From Otatea glauca (Eukaryota > Streptophyta > Magnoliopsida > Poales > Poaceae): DNA of 64,000 nt. The notes beneath the pieces were generated by a model. That model made no database searches and was not told the DNA's origin. It saw only the letters and a program-made list of their open reading frames with translations. Location of the stretch: the NCBI GenBank assembly GCA_036346275.1, contig CM070713.1, positions 62,057,567-62,121,566 of the forward strand, in the 5' to 3' direction. This document shows, one piece after another, positions 34,605 through 47,250 of the stretch (position 1 is the first letter of the stretch; the number at the start of each line of letters is the position of its first letter). A program made the position numbers and the translations under genes.

Positions 34605-34822
34605 TGTTAAGGAACCTCGCTATCGAATAGTCCGGGTTCCCAACAGATCTGAATTGGAGAACGAAAGAGAGAGACACGTGTTTAGGGAGAGCAACAAATA
34701 AAATTCTTTATTGCTAATGATTTACGTACATAGGGGACCCTCCTCCTTTTATAAGCGCTTCGGCAGGGTTTAGACTTAAGGGATCAGCATAGGCTTTCAT
34801 AGGCCATCAGGGTTTTTCAACA
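34605..34822 (-). repeat. Copia 5' LTR (218 bp)
   Basis: Partner of 29768-29976. It differs by scattered substitutions and small indels, for example 'acgtacataggggaccc' present only here. Confidence 0.85.
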
Positions 34823-35138
34823 ATAAGTAGTAGTAATACCCCAGCCGAGTAATTATCAGGGGTTAATTACACATGGTCGGGCCGCCACAAATCATTAGCA
34901 GAGGAAGGGAGCCTACACGGCAATATGGCATGGCCTCGATCAAGCCTTCCGACGTGGTGCTACCCGGTTGGCCCCCACCATCCTGCACCCACCTTGCACG
35001 GTGTACGCCATCATTGCAGGCTATCTCTACGCCTCCAACTACTACTCCTCTCCGATAACATGTACACGTGTACTCCTTCTGAGTAACAAATAGTTATATA
35101 TATATATAAAAGTTAAACTCTCGAAACTTTAATTATTA

Positions 35139-35422
35139 CTCCCTCCGTTCAAATTTAGAAGAATTCTTTTTTAAATGGTTTTATCCATAAATATAAGGTT
35201 TGCATGTAGATTTAATGAGGTATTTCTTTCTATACCCCTATTTATTCTCTCATAACGATATGCATTTATTTATTACCACCCACACAAAGTATTATCCCTT
35301 ATCTTCCAAAACAATTAAGTGGGGACATCTAATCCATTTTCTCTCATACTTTTTTCAATTTCAATGCAACCTTAATCTTTATGCAAAGTCAAAATACGTC
35401 TTATATTTTTAGACGGAGGAAA
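35139..35422. mobile_element. Stowaway (Tc1/mariner) MITE
   Basis: Left terminus CTCCCTCCGTTCAAATTTAG and right terminus AGACGGAGGAAATA are near-inverted copies of the Stowaway end. A TA dinucleotide lies just outside on the left (35137-35138) and an A/T-rich TA near the right edge. No coding capacity. Confidence 0.75.
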
Positions 35423-38008
35423 TAATATCTTTTTAAATATTTAAATTGGATATATGAAAATTATATATGTAGATTTGTCTCGAAAAATGGCTTCATAGCA
35501 TTATAATTTATTGAGTTTTATAAATATATTATAATATAAGTTAGTGGTCAATGATGTGTTTAAAGACTGTATGGATGTTCCAAAGATAACTATTTATGAC
35601 TGCATGAGTATATATAACTGTAAAAAAAGAAAAGAAAGAAAAGTGCGTGGAGAAGTGCAAAGACTGCGTAAACGCGTGTAAATTTACAGATCTTTCTCCG
35701 GCTCCACCACGCAGTAACTCCGTGAGCTCCATGGCCTTGAGGGTCACATGTTAGTGAGCGAGACTACGCAAAACAGTTCTATACCTCTATTTATTTGTAG
35801 TTTTGTACAGCTTGCTCAGATTTGTATAAACTGTGGCCTGTACTCTAGCCAGCTCTATATATCATGGAAAAGAGTACATGCAGCTGCAGGGCCTGCTAGG
35901 TAGGTATTTACCAGCAGCAAGTGTTTCTGTGTAGCTGCCACTGGTCACTTGGAAGAGCAGCGAACTTAGAAAAAAGAAAAGGGAAAAAAAGAAGAAAGGA
36001 TCATGTTTGGTAAGCATGGCTGCAGTGCTGTGTATCGACCATGTACACGTATGGTATACAGAACTTCCTTGAACAGTGTACTACTACTATAAATTATCTA
36101 TGTGGGTTATTGTTTAGTTGTGCTGTTCTGCTTTTGTGGTCCTGTGTGCCTCCTGATTTCGGTGTCATATATTATTAGCATGGTAGTAATTCGATTCGTT
36201 TGAGAGTGCTCTGACTCTTGAGGGAGTAACAAGCCTAGCTAATGTGTGATCCAACAGCAAGTGATGTTTGCCCAAAGTATTATCTGAAGACTCCTCAAAA
36301 GTTGGATAGGTCGTCAACTCCAACCAAAGATACTGACAAAGTGCAGGAAAGATTATATACACAGATATACAGATGGAGAGGTGTTGTCGTCTTCATTCTA
36401 AAGGTGATGTTGTTAAGGGTGAAATGTATGTTGATGACTTGATGTTCATCGCAATTACGCTAGCTAGCTGTCGATCACCTATGTATTGAGGATTATATTT
36501 GAGAAGCATCATGTGTGGCGCTTGTACTACTCTAGCTGATGCTTCTGCTCCTATTATATCTCTACTATCATGTATGTATAGTCTGGTGATTTATTTAAAA
36601 GACAGTCTTATAATCCAGTGTCTATTTTAAAAATGTTATTACTCCTATCTTAATCAAACGAGAGAAATAAACTGAAATTTTCCATTTTATTACGATAATC
36701 GCTTCAATTAGTGCAATATTCACTTGAAATGTCCTCTTGTTCCAAACGAACATAAAGGCTCGTTGACCGATTTCAATACACAGTTCCTAAAAATACATAT
36801 TGGGTAAAATTTTATATGTCGATTACTGATCTCGTTGTCAAAATATGTACTCTTTACAGCCACAAATCCAATGAAGAAATCTGAATGCTTAATTATTAGT
36901 AGAAATAATTAGAGTAGCTTTTTACCCAATACCTTCCTTTGTACACTAATGTATAGTATCTAAGCTAATTATTGAATTAACTTTACTTGATCAGCAAACA
37001 TCAAATAAGGGCACCTACTCTACACTATGCCAAAATCATAATAACTGAAACAGAAAGCTAAAATTCATGGGCCTGGCGGAAACCAACAATCCAAACTATT
37101 AAGGCCCATCCCATTACATTTCACCGGCAAATGAAGTGCACAAACGCACACCGTTGACAAGTTCATAGACAAAGTACAAGCCCAGCCCACTACATTGCTG
37201 CAAGTTTTCAGTTTTATTACGCTTTTGCTACCGCTGTACCACATGAATGTAATATGAAAATAGGAAAAGAAAAAAGAGAGAGGATATCCTTGTCATTACA
37301 AAAACATGGCATATGCATTGTATCATGACATTAACTCTTGCGGAACTGGTCAACAAGGATGCGACTAAATTCTGTGTTTTATCCCTAGGAACACGCATGC
37401 ATGCGTCGCGCCAGCTAATGCCGCTCGAACACAAGCAGAAACCTACAGAAATGGTGACTGAATCATAATCCCAGTGAGAGTAGATTAACTACGCAACAGA
37501 TCGAGCTCATATGCAGATAATAATGGGGAGAAATTGGCATGAGAAGGACGTTGGTTTACTGGTCTCCTAAATAAGTGGACCGCGACGCGGACGTGGAGTG
37601 CGACAGCAACCGCGAGGTGCGTCAGAAAAGAAGGGAACTGCCGTGGTGTTGTACATGGAACATAAGTTACATGATAACATAACCACGAGGTCGCCGTTAT
37701 ATTCGCGAGAGCGACGCCGTCGGAGTTTTTCGTACTGCTACTTGTGACCAGCATAATTGGCAAGAGCTAGTCCAATGCTATGTGTGCAGAGAACTGAATT
37801 AATACCCTTGCAATTGAAGGGAGCAAAATATATACGTGTGTATATATATATTCAGGGCGTCCTGCAGCATTCAGGCTTCAGGGGATTCAGAGCTGCATGG
37901 TTGCATTTCCTCGTAGAATTAAAGAATTGTTTGGCTTAGAAGTTAGAATTTCCTGTCAGGTACTTTATTTTCTTCCAAATAAAGAACAATACATTACAGT
38001 TTACACAG
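35423..38008. other. Intergenic, nothing recognised
   Basis: Mixed AT-rich sequence with scattered short open frames on both strands. I found no domain, no transposon termini and no RNA gene. Confidence 0.4.
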
Positions 38009-38017
38009 GCAGATATA

Positions 38018-39464
38018 AGGATTAAAATCTTGCCGAAATTTCGCGATATCTCTCTTACCGGACGTGGATGAGTTTTAAAATGTCGGTCGGAGTAAAAAAA
38101 ATCAAAACAATTTAAATTGTTACAGTATCTCGGAAATATCGGCGAGATCTCAAGTTTTTTTGACCAGATTTGGTCCCATAACCCTTAAGAAAGTCATCTC
38201 CTATGAAAATTTATTAAAAAATCGAATGTTTTAGATATTTTTTAAAAACTGCAAAAAAAACTATCGGATTTTTATAAAATTGTACATGCTTTATCATGAT
38301 GTCAAACATTTACGGTACCATTCTAAGAAGAGTAGGATCATACATAAAAAAATTCAAAATAATTAAACTTCATTTTTTATCTTTAAAAAATCAAAAACCG
38401 AATGAACATAATTGGGACAATAATCTTGTCAGAATTTTATAAATTTTCTCGAGTGTGATCATGATCCAAAAATTTTATGAGAGCTTAAGAATTTACTCAG
38501 TACCATTCTATAAAATTTAAAAAAAACAAATTTTTTTGTTTGCTCAATCAAATCTATGTATGCACTGAACTTCATTTGTTATATTTCAAAAATCAAAAAC
38601 AGAAAGAACATAAATGGTACAGTGCACTTGTAAGAATTTTATAAATTCACTAGAGTGTGATCATGATTCAATATTTTTATGAGATCTTAAGAATTTTCTT
38701 AGAACCATTCTAAATTTTTTTAAAAAATTATACCTTTTTTTATTATTAAAGAAAATCTATGTATTGATCATCAGGCTTTTATCATGACATAGCACTGTCA
38801 GAATTTTTGGAACTTTTTGAAGCTTTATGATCATTTCAAAATTTTATATAAACATTAATGATACATTAGGAACATCCACAAAAATTTTAAAAAATTTCTA
38901 ACATGGTTTGTACTATTTTTCATTTGGTTGAAGTTTGCCGGTATGGCTTTTATCAGGACAGTAGCACTGTCCGAATTTTTAAACATTCATGAAGCTTGAT
39001 CATCATCTGAATATTTTATGGGAACATTAGTGATTCTTGATAACCATGCACAAAAATTTTCAAAATTTTCTAACATGTTTTGTTTTATTTTTTATTCAGT
39101 TCAAACTTGCCAGTGGCGTTTTATCAGGACAGTAGAAATGTTTGAATTTTTAAAAATTCCTCAGACATGATAATCATCTAAAAATTTTATGGGAATATTA
39201 ATGATGTATCAGGAACCTACAAAAAAATTCTAAATTTTTTGACGTCGTTTGAGCAATTTTTCGCTCTGTGTAATTTTGCCGAGATCACGGCAAATCTCGC
39301 CGAGATCTCGGCAAAATCGGCCGAAATTTCATTTTTCTCTGTAGAAAAAAATCCGGATTTTAATTTTTGTTTTTGTATTTTGTCCAAAATTTTTAAATCT
39401 TGTCCAGATTTCGTTCTCCAGCCACGAACGAGATTTGGAGCGAAAACGAGATTTCAATCCTTGA
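38018..39464. mobile_element. Mutator-like non-autonomous element, long family, copy 2
   Basis: Related to 25621-27096. Both share 'cataacccttaagaaagtca'-type sequence near the left end, the same sequence of internal units and CGAAAT-rich ends. Ends are AGGATTAAAATCT and, in complement, AGGATTGAAATCTCG. Flanks GCAGATATA (38009-38017) and GCAGATACA (39465-39473) differ at one of nine positions. No coding capacity. Confidence 0.7.
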
Positions 39465-39607
39465 GCAGATACAAGAGGCGCGAAAGGCTTCGACCGTTGT
39501 GGCGCTGGGGGCTCCTTTTGTCCTGCAGCATTTTTGTGATGGTTTTTAAAGCGCCGCACTTGCTATTCACCGTAAATGTAAAGAAGCGTAGCAGTACTGA
39601 ACACCTC

Positions 39608-39696
39608 CTCTATTTTTCTCCAACGTACACAACTGGATAGAGGATAGCAAACTATATTTTTCTCCAACGTACACAACTGAATAGAGGATAGCAAAC
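39608..39696. repeat. 45-bp tandem duplication
   Basis: A unit with 'tttttctccaacgtacacaa' and 'atagaggatagcaaac' occurs twice in tandem with one or two differences, immediately before a Stowaway MITE. Confidence 0.75.
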
Positions 39697-39698
39697 TA

Positions 39699-39963
39699 CT
39701 CCCTTTGTTTCTGAATAGATGATATTTTAGGATTTTACACTTCAGCCAAGGCATATATAGAAATAACCAAATCGTCCTCATTCATTAGCTCACTTATTGC
39801 TCTTGGATTGTGTGGATTGCTCTATTTTACAGTAATAAATAATATTAAGAATAATGAATGATAGGAGTATGCAACAGAAAAAATAATTAAAAGTTGTTTC
39901 GAAATTATAAAATGATATGTATTTCAGAACAAAATTTAAAAGCTACATTAGGAACTGATGGAG
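39699..39963. mobile_element. Stowaway-like MITE 2
   Basis: The left end is CTCCCTTTGTTTCTGAATAG, and the right end reads in complement CTCCATCAGTTCCTAA. TA lies on both sides (39697-39698 and 39964-39965). The length of 265 bp and lack of coding fit Stowaway. Confidence 0.7.
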
Positions 39964-39965
39964 TA

Positions 39966-40521
39966 CTCAATGCCTAAACGTTGACTGGAGACCACAGAAA
40001 ATTAAGTTCGAATGTGTTGGCGACTTGGCGTCAGTACGGTTCTTGCACTAGTTGCTCGATCCAAAGCAAACATCGTGGAACAGTTGTTCGGAATCAAGCA
40101 CTGCACCTGTTAGCTCAGCCAACGACAGCTGTTCCACACTTCCACGGTAGACATCACTAATAAAAAAAATGAGCTGGTCCTGTTCGTTGGGAGGATCAGT
40201 ATGTATGTGAACATGATGTAAATCCCTGACTGACTGAAAGGCAATGCACTGCAGAACAATTTGACATGGGCATATCATGTAATTCTTGCGAAGAGGAATG
40301 CTGGCCTTCCAAGCTCCATAGTCAGGAAGACGAGGAGCATTCCTAAGTCCTAACAAAAACCAGTCGGCAGTCAGCACACAAAAACTGAACAAAAACATAG
40401 CGTAAAATTTAGCGGCTAATATTGAGAGAGACTTCAGTTTAGTCCACTATAATTAATTAAACAGCATGAAATTATTGGAAAGCAGGTGAGCAGGCCCTGC
40501 TCTATAGCTCGTTTAATACGA
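39966..40521. other. Intergenic with one unassigned open frame
   Basis: A 116-codon frame at 40048-40398 (minus) reads with ordinary composition (for example LRNAPRLPDYGAWKASIPLR), but I recognise no domain. It could be an exon of a decayed host gene. No splice or start evidence supports it. Confidence 0.2.
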
Positions 40522-40530
40522 ATCATGGGC

Positions 40531-40902
40531 AGGGTTCATAAAATCGCGAAAGAACCGCTCATTTTTCGCGGTTTCGACCTTACCGTGCCAACTCAAGGTC
40601 TAAAACCGTTCGATAAACCGATTTAATTTAAAACAAAAATTGAAAAAAATTATTTGTTGAAAACCGCTCGAAAACAGTTGAAAAACCGCGGTTTTCGCAA
40701 AAAACCGCTCGAAAACCGTTTTTCAAGAACATTTAATTGGTGGGCGAAAAAACCGCGGTTTTTCGTTGAAAACCGAGCAGTTTTCAATTTTTTTATTTTT
40801 TTCAATTTTTTTTTATTTCTTAACCCTTCGGTTTCGGACGGTTTTCAAACGGTTTTTCGAGCGATTTTTGCAGTTCTCACGGTTTCGGTTTTGTGAATCC
40901 TG
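40531..40902. mobile_element. Mutator-like MITE, short family, copy 2
   Basis: The left end is AGGGTTCATAAAATCGCG, and the right end complements to AGGATTCACAAAACCG. A perfect 9-bp duplication ATCATGGGC flanks it (40522-40530 and 40903-40911). The interior shares AACCGCTCGAAAACCG-type motifs with 25102-25480. Confidence 0.8.
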
Positions 40903-40911
40903 ATCATGGGC

Positions 40912-43391
40912 AGTGTGAATTCGTCAGGTCTCTGCAGAGGTAGCAGCATTCTGGGAGTAGTACTTAAGAACAAGATGTGAGACTTATTCCAGAATCGGTT
41001 GGTGGTTGCGGCGACTGAATCTGCGAGGATCTTGATTGATCCTGATCGGAATTTTCAGCTCTGCTCTGACGCTCCAGAACATCGATTGTATACACCATGG
41101 CATCCAAGTTCAGCGGTATGAGTGTTTTTCATGCTTACTATTCTGATATCTGAACTTCAGTTGTAACCAGTATCGAGTCAGAAACTCAGAATCGGTGAAA
41201 AATACAGAAGCACTGTGCAAAACTAGCTTATTTTGCGGGGCAATCACGTGTTATTCGCAAGTTCAAAATTGAGTAAGACGGCATGATCATTGAAGAAATC
41301 AAAGAACGAAGTTGACTCTCCATTCTCCCATTTTCAGACGTTCCTCACAGTTTCGCTCAGGGGAGCTACTTATATTGTTCTATATCTATCAGGGCGGTTT
41401 TAGATTGCACAAAATAAGGCTTCATTTTGCCCCAACAATTAGTAGTTTATCACCTGTAGTTTCGTTAGCTAAGACTATATATATACAATTTTCGATTTGC
41501 TCCGTGTAAGCACGACAAAGTACTACCAGCTCGTACTTGGGTCCTTTCGAGGTTCTTAGGGCCATAATTAATTTCTACTAGTAGTTGTTAACCCACAAAC
41601 CCCCGCACTAGCATGAGATAGCATATGCATCCAAATTAATCAAATCTGACAATGGAATGCTATGCTTGCACGCATGTTGATCGCCCGCGTTGGAGGCAGT
41701 TTTAATCATGCAACTTAATTAAGCCTCAACAATGCCACTGGACGGAACTTCAATTGGCTAGCTCCTTAATTAGATTAACCATCCGTTGATCAGTTTGACC
41801 GGTCCAACTAATGACTAGGATTGGCATAAGCAAGCTTAGCCATGACGCGAGCCATTTGCCGGTTGTCTTCTCCAGGGTAGGCTTGTATAATCAACTTGCG
41901 CTTAGTTTTTTCGCTCTCACGGCTCTTATCTAAGGAAAAAGTAAAGGCTCCCGTATATGTCATCCGGGCTCTGCAGCTATCACTGCTTTGCGGGCTCTTC
42001 TCGAGTGGTACAGTCAACGTACGGCTCTAAAAGAATCAAACTCATTGCTTATCGGGCTTCTCGTACTTTTTTTCAAATATAGTCTTTCATATATTTATTT
42101 ATAAATTTAGACATTTCTCCTACTCAGACAATACGCCCCTACCAGGTCTAGAGAGTGTGGAAACCAGCGGAGCTCAGGCGACCATGAGAGTAGCGTGGGG
42201 GAAGAGACTTAATTTGCAAATCCATATAATAGTGGCTAGATTTGTAAGAAAAAAATACATGGAACCGATTGATTTCAAAAGAATCTGATAGCTCGGTGCT
42301 GCCGCGCCACCGTTGCACTGCCCCCAGCTAACCATTCTAACAAACGGAGAAGATCACTTCGTGCTGCTGATCCACACATGCTTGTGTATGCCGTGTGTTA
42401 CTCCAGTGGAAGGAGAGATGGATTATCTATTGATGAAGTGGTTGGCTAGCTATTAGGTCAGCGGCTAGGCAGCAGCTACTCCGTGTTGCCACTGGTACTC
42501 GTGCTGTCATGTAAACTTTGTATAATGATTAAAGTTAGGGTGAAATTGAGAAAAGTACGAGTAAAAATGAACTCCTACTTAATTGTCTTGGAAGATGAGA
42601 TATAATAGTTTATGTGTGATGATAATGAATAAATTTATATAGTTAAGAGAGAATAAGTAGAGGTATAAAATAGGGAAAACTTTATTAAATATACATGTAA
42701 GTCTTATACTTTTAAATAAAATCATTTAAACTATAATCCTTGTATTTCTGTACGGCTGGAGTAGATTGAAAGGAGCTGACTTTTTTGAGAGGGCACGTGA
42801 TCAAACAACCGGAGATTCGGAGATATCCTATCAACTGACGGGAGGAGAAGCGGAACGCACAGATCGGCCTGTGCTCCTGCCGTTGGAACAAACCATGCAC
42901 GCTTGTTGTGATTCCTGTGATTCGCGATTGGTTTCAAGGCTAACCTGGCTGGCTTCTCCATCACGGAGTTCGAATAGTTTTTAATCAGTAGTACCACTTT
43001 CAGTTGGTGCCGTACGGTACGTCCTGCTTGTAATTTTCAAGGTCAAACTTTTCCAGATCATTGCATGCATGTACCTAACAGGACAAGCAAAATATACTCA
43101 GTGTTTCGTTAGCACGCAGGCATCACTAGCTAGCAATGGCCACTAGAGTTTTTTTTTTTGTTGGGATCGAAGAGGAAGTTACGTCCGTGAACACGCTTCC
43201 TCGCATGGTGACCAGTCTGCCACGCAGACTCCAAAACGCCCGTTATCTTGGCACCCTGATAAGGGTAGAAAGGGCATAATAATAGTGTTTTCGAGCGTAT
43301 ATAGATAGCTGACTCATAGAGTAATTTTTGAATCAATCAAACATGAGGCGTCAAATTAAAGCTTCGCAGGAGCAATAGGACTTAAGAAACT
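40912..43391. other. Intergenic, one short unassigned open frame
   Basis: No gene is supported. A 69-codon frame at 41808-42017 (minus; it includes RKLIIQAYPGEDNRQMARVM) has protein-like composition, but I cannot assign it. A captured exon or organelle-derived fragment are both possible. Near 41101 (+) the phrase ATGGCATCCAAGTTCAGCG|GTATGAG looks like a start exon with a donor, but nothing downstream supports it. Confidence 0.25.
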
Positions 43392-44114
43392 AGCATGGCC
43401 AGAGGCGGAGCTAGGCCTGAGGCCTAGCTCAAATAGCAGTGTAAATACTGTTCACATCTGATTTGGACCCGAGGCCTGGTACTGTGGCTTGACCAGTAGA
43501 CTCGGCATCCCGGCCTAGTCCCAGCCAATAGAGGAGCTCAGGAGTGCTCACACCCTACCCATCCACGCCGGTCGCGCACCCCACGCTGCCGCCGCTCCCA
43601 CCCGAGCTAAGGTCCGTCGCTCGCCGCTACCGCCTGCACCTCGGCACTGCCTCCACCTCCACCACCGCCCCTAGCCCCACTCGCCGGCCGCCGCTCCCGC
43701 CCCAGCCCCACAGATCCAGTGAATCTCATCCCGTCATTCGGATCCGATCATCCCATTCCCACGGCCACCGCTTCCGCCCATTCGTCGACCCCTGCCCCGG
43801 CAACCCAGCGCAATAGTGCACTGTGCCTCCGCTGATCCCGCCCTAGCGACCGGCTCGGTGACCCAGCGGCTCCACGCCTGCGCAGCTCCGCTGATCCCAC
43901 CCACGGCCGCTTGGCCCTCTCCCGCCGGTCGCCGCCCTCGGCCCGCCGGTCGACCGTAAGCCGCAAGCCCGCAAGGGCGCAACGTGCAAGGTGCCTCACC
44001 AGCTCGCCTCTGGTTCGGCTTCGGCCAGTGCCCATTGCCCAGTGTTGAACTGTTGAGTGCTGACAGCGGATTGTGCTGAACCGCAAGGTGATGATTTTTT
44101 GTTCCTTTCATCCT

Positions 44115-44243
44115 TTGTGAATTGCGAATTGTGAATGGCTGTCAGGCTGTGTAAATTGTGAATGGTAGCTTTGGTTATGCTCTGAATTGTGAATGGTAGC
44201 TTAATAGCTTTGGTTATGAATTGTGAATGTAGCTTTGGTTATC
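44115..44243 (+). repeat. Short tandem repeats in the hAT leader
   Basis: Four to five copies of 'aattgtgaatggtagctttggttatg'-like units, read in short pieces, with variable truncation, lying before the transposase start. Confidence 0.7.
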
Positions 44244-44332
44244 TCTAATTGCTATATTCGAATATATTGATTTGAACAACTTATACATTTCGTGATTAAT
44301 TGATTGGACTCAATTTGATGTAATAGAAACAT

Positions 44333-46164
44333 ATGATGAAGAGGTCGAAGCCATTGTCATCTTATTTTTTTAGCACAGTCACAGTCCAACCAATCCCCTC
44401 TGAAAATAATAGGAACTGCAGCAAGTAATACCCTACAAAACAATCCTCGTGTTGTGCTTAATTTGGAAGATATTGTTGCCGATCGTGGGCTTCGGAAACC
44501 AATTGAGGAATTTGATGAAGACATTAGGGATGCTGCTAGAAGGGAGTATTTGCTACGGGGACCATGCCAGCCAAAAGATCATAAGTTTCTACGAAATCTA
44601 TAGGAAATCATAAAAAAAGCTTTCAAGAAGAGTGGTTCAAAAGGCATAATTGGTTAGGATATAGTGTTGCTAAAGATGTTGCCTTTTGCTTTTATTGTTT
44701 TCTGTTTAAGCAATGAAAATCTAAAAACTTTGGTACCGATACATATACAAAGGCGGGGTTTAGTTATTAGAATAATGCAATTCAATCTTTTGATGAATAT
44801 ATTGGTAAAATCGATAGTGTTCATAATAATGGTAGAAAATGTTGTGAGGATTTTAAAAATCAAAGTCAGGGTGTCACACATATGTAGGCTGATACAAGCA
44901 AGGAGGAAGAATATTTAGGTCGCATTACTATTATTTTAGGTGTTGTAAGGTTTCTTCTATTGCAAGCTCTAGCTTTTCGTGGGCATGACGAGTCTTCTAG
45001 ATCAAACAATAGAGGAAACATTTTAGAGATGCTGCAATGGTATAAAGAGAAGGATAAAAATGTTGCAAAAATGTTAACTAGTACTGTTGGGAACCATTTA
45101 ATGACTTCGCCAAAAATACAAAAGTAGTTGTGCAAAACTTGTGCAGAAGAGACTATTAAAGCCATTGTGGATGATATTGGGGATAGACAATTTGTCGTCC
45201 TTATTGATGAGTCTCGAGATGTCGTCTTCTCCTCATGTGGGATGCAGTCCTTAAGGTATTAGAGAACGTATGTGATGATGCAACAAATACAACACAAAAA
45301 ACCACAGCTTCAGGTTTGTTGCGACAAATGGAAAGCTTTGAATTTGTGCTTATATTGCATCTTATGATCAGAATATTGGGCAAAACTAATAATCTGTCAC
45401 ATTGCTTGCAAAAAAAAGATCAGAACATTGTTCGTGCTATAGGATTGGTTGGGACCACATTGCAAAAAATTAATGACATAAGGCAGCATGGTTGGGATGA
45501 GCTCTTTCAAGAGGTAAAGACATTTTGTCTCCAACATAATATCATTGTGCCAAATATATCGGATACAATAACAGCCAAGGACCGCTCGAGGGGTTGTGGC
45601 AACCAATTAGTAACTTACTACCATCATTTCAATAATAAAATATTTAATGTGGTGCTTGATCAAATTATTGTCAAGTTAAATAATCGTTTTGCTGAAGGAT
45701 CTACTCAGTTATTGAGATGTATTGCTTGTCTTGATCCAAAAAATTCTTTTACCAACTTTGATGAAGACAAACTAATTAAACTAGCCAAGATGTATGCCAC
45801 CGACTTCTCCCAATATGATTGTATAGTACTTAAGGATCAACTTGAGACATTCATTGCTGATGCGAGAGCTGATCTAGATTTTTTATGTTGTAATGATCTT
45901 AGTAACCTTGCTGTGAAGATGGTTCAGACCGGTAGACACACAATTTTTCCATTGGTATATTGTCTCATTGAATTGGCTTTGATTTTGCCCGTTGCAACTG
46001 CAACAGTAGAGAGAGCTTTCTCAGCTATGTACATTGTCAAAACTGAGTTGCATAATAAGATGAATGATGAATGGATGAATGATAGCATGGTATGCTACAT
46101 TGAGCGAGATGTATTTGCAAGCATCGAAGATAACAAGATTTTACAACATTTTCAATTCTTTTAA
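44333..46164 (+). pseudogene. hAT transposase (DUF4371 and hAT dimerisation type), decayed
   Basis: The start MMKRSKPLSSYFFST fits plant 'zinc finger MYM-type 1-like' hAT proteins. The N-terminal TTF-type/DUF4371 region (44440-45230) is broken by many stops, for example near 44600-44900 where GYSVAKDVAFCFYCFLF and AFRGHDESS appear in different frames. The open part, 45235-46164 (309 codons), ends with the hAT dimerisation motif: LPVATATVERAFSAMYIVK, then MNDEWMNDSMVCYIE. The intact enzyme would mobilise the element; this copy cannot. Confidence 0.8.
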
Positions 46165-46345
46165 TGCAATTTGCCTTAATAGTTACTTTCGTAGTTTTGT
46201 GTATGTAATTTACATGTGCAATTTCATCTTTTACAGGTTCAGATTCTTGTTCTATTGTTGATGAAAATATGATAGTCTCGGATACACCAAACCTTAGTTA
46301 ATTAGGTATTAACTTTTCTACCACTCCACTAGGCTATATTGTTTT

Positions 46346-47250
46346 TGACGAATACTCATACCAGGGGTACCCCAACGGCCCTGGGTAACGAGCAGGCTGC
46401 CTCAAGCATAACTCGAGCCTAGCAGGCGGCTCCAGGCCCGCTACCGACCAAAAGCACCTACGGGACAGCGCAGGACGCCCATTCCCGACCAATCGGGATA
46501 AGCATCTCCGACCAAGCAGGGCTCCCGACCTCCGCAGCAGGTCGGATCCCCTGACTCCGATCAAACCAAGGCAACCTTCGCCAATGGCCGCGTGTCGAAG
46601 CCTTCACCGCCCACAACCACGCGCCCGGGACGGGTCAATCAAGTGACTATACGAGAGCAGTGGCCCTTCCCAAGATGGTTTAATGGTGCCAAGTCAAGCT
46701 TCCATCCCATCGACCATCCACGTCGACACGAAAACACGCTCCTCCCGAGGCAAAGACCAACGTTATACACAAAGAACGCCAACACTCGCCGAGCTCACGA
46801 AGCGGTCGCCATTTCCCAACGGCGACTAACCGCTCGCCCAACAAGACTATCGACCAGCGTGGGCAAGGCGAATGGTGACCAATGATGTAACGAAGGACCG
46901 GCTCTTAGCATAGGTCACCTCGCCCTTCCCCAACTCTCGATGTAACCTGCCCCTTATTACTGTATAAAAGAAGGCAGGAACCCCTGGGAGAGTGGGGAAA
47001 GAAAGGAGAGAAAAAAGAGGAACACGGACAAGCAACGATCATTCTTGCGCTGAGGCTCTTAGCTCGCTCTTGTAAACACTGTGTAATCATCCGCCCTAAA
47101 GACAATACAATAACACCACACGAACTGGAGTAGGGATATTCAGCCCGAACCAGTATACATCTTGGGCTTCCGAGTCTAACCATTCAGGGAGTGGGAACGC
47201 GCGGTCCCTTAGACTCACAAATTTACTTGCCGGTGCTTGAAACGCCGACA
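46346..47250 (+). mobile_element. Solo LTR nested in the hAT element (905 bp)
   Basis: It starts TGACGAATACTC and ends GAAACGCCGACA, with TG..CA ends. A perfect 5-bp duplication GTTTT flanks it (46341-46345 and 47251-47255). It holds a TATA-like TGTATAAAAG (46961-46970), as expected for an LTR promoter. No internal region or partner LTR remains, so it arose by recombination between the two LTRs after insertion. Confidence 0.85.

Larger units (their letters stand above)
29768..34822 (-). mobile_element. Ty1/copia retrotransposon lacking RT and RNase H
   Basis: Two LTRs (29768-29976 and 34605-34822) start TGTTAAGGAACC and end CA on the plus strand. Target duplications are GTAAG (29763-29767) and ATAAG (34823-34827), one mismatch. 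Read on the minus strand, the primer-binding region next to the 5' LTR is CGTTATTAGCACGAAGC, the form seen in several grass copia lineages. The purine tract CCAAGGGGGAG (29977-29987) precedes the 3' LTR. Gene order is gag, protease, integrase, then a pol remnant, which is copia order. Reverse transcriptase and RNase H are missing. Short LTRs suggest a Retrofit/Ale-like lineage, but that is inference. Confidence 0.85.
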
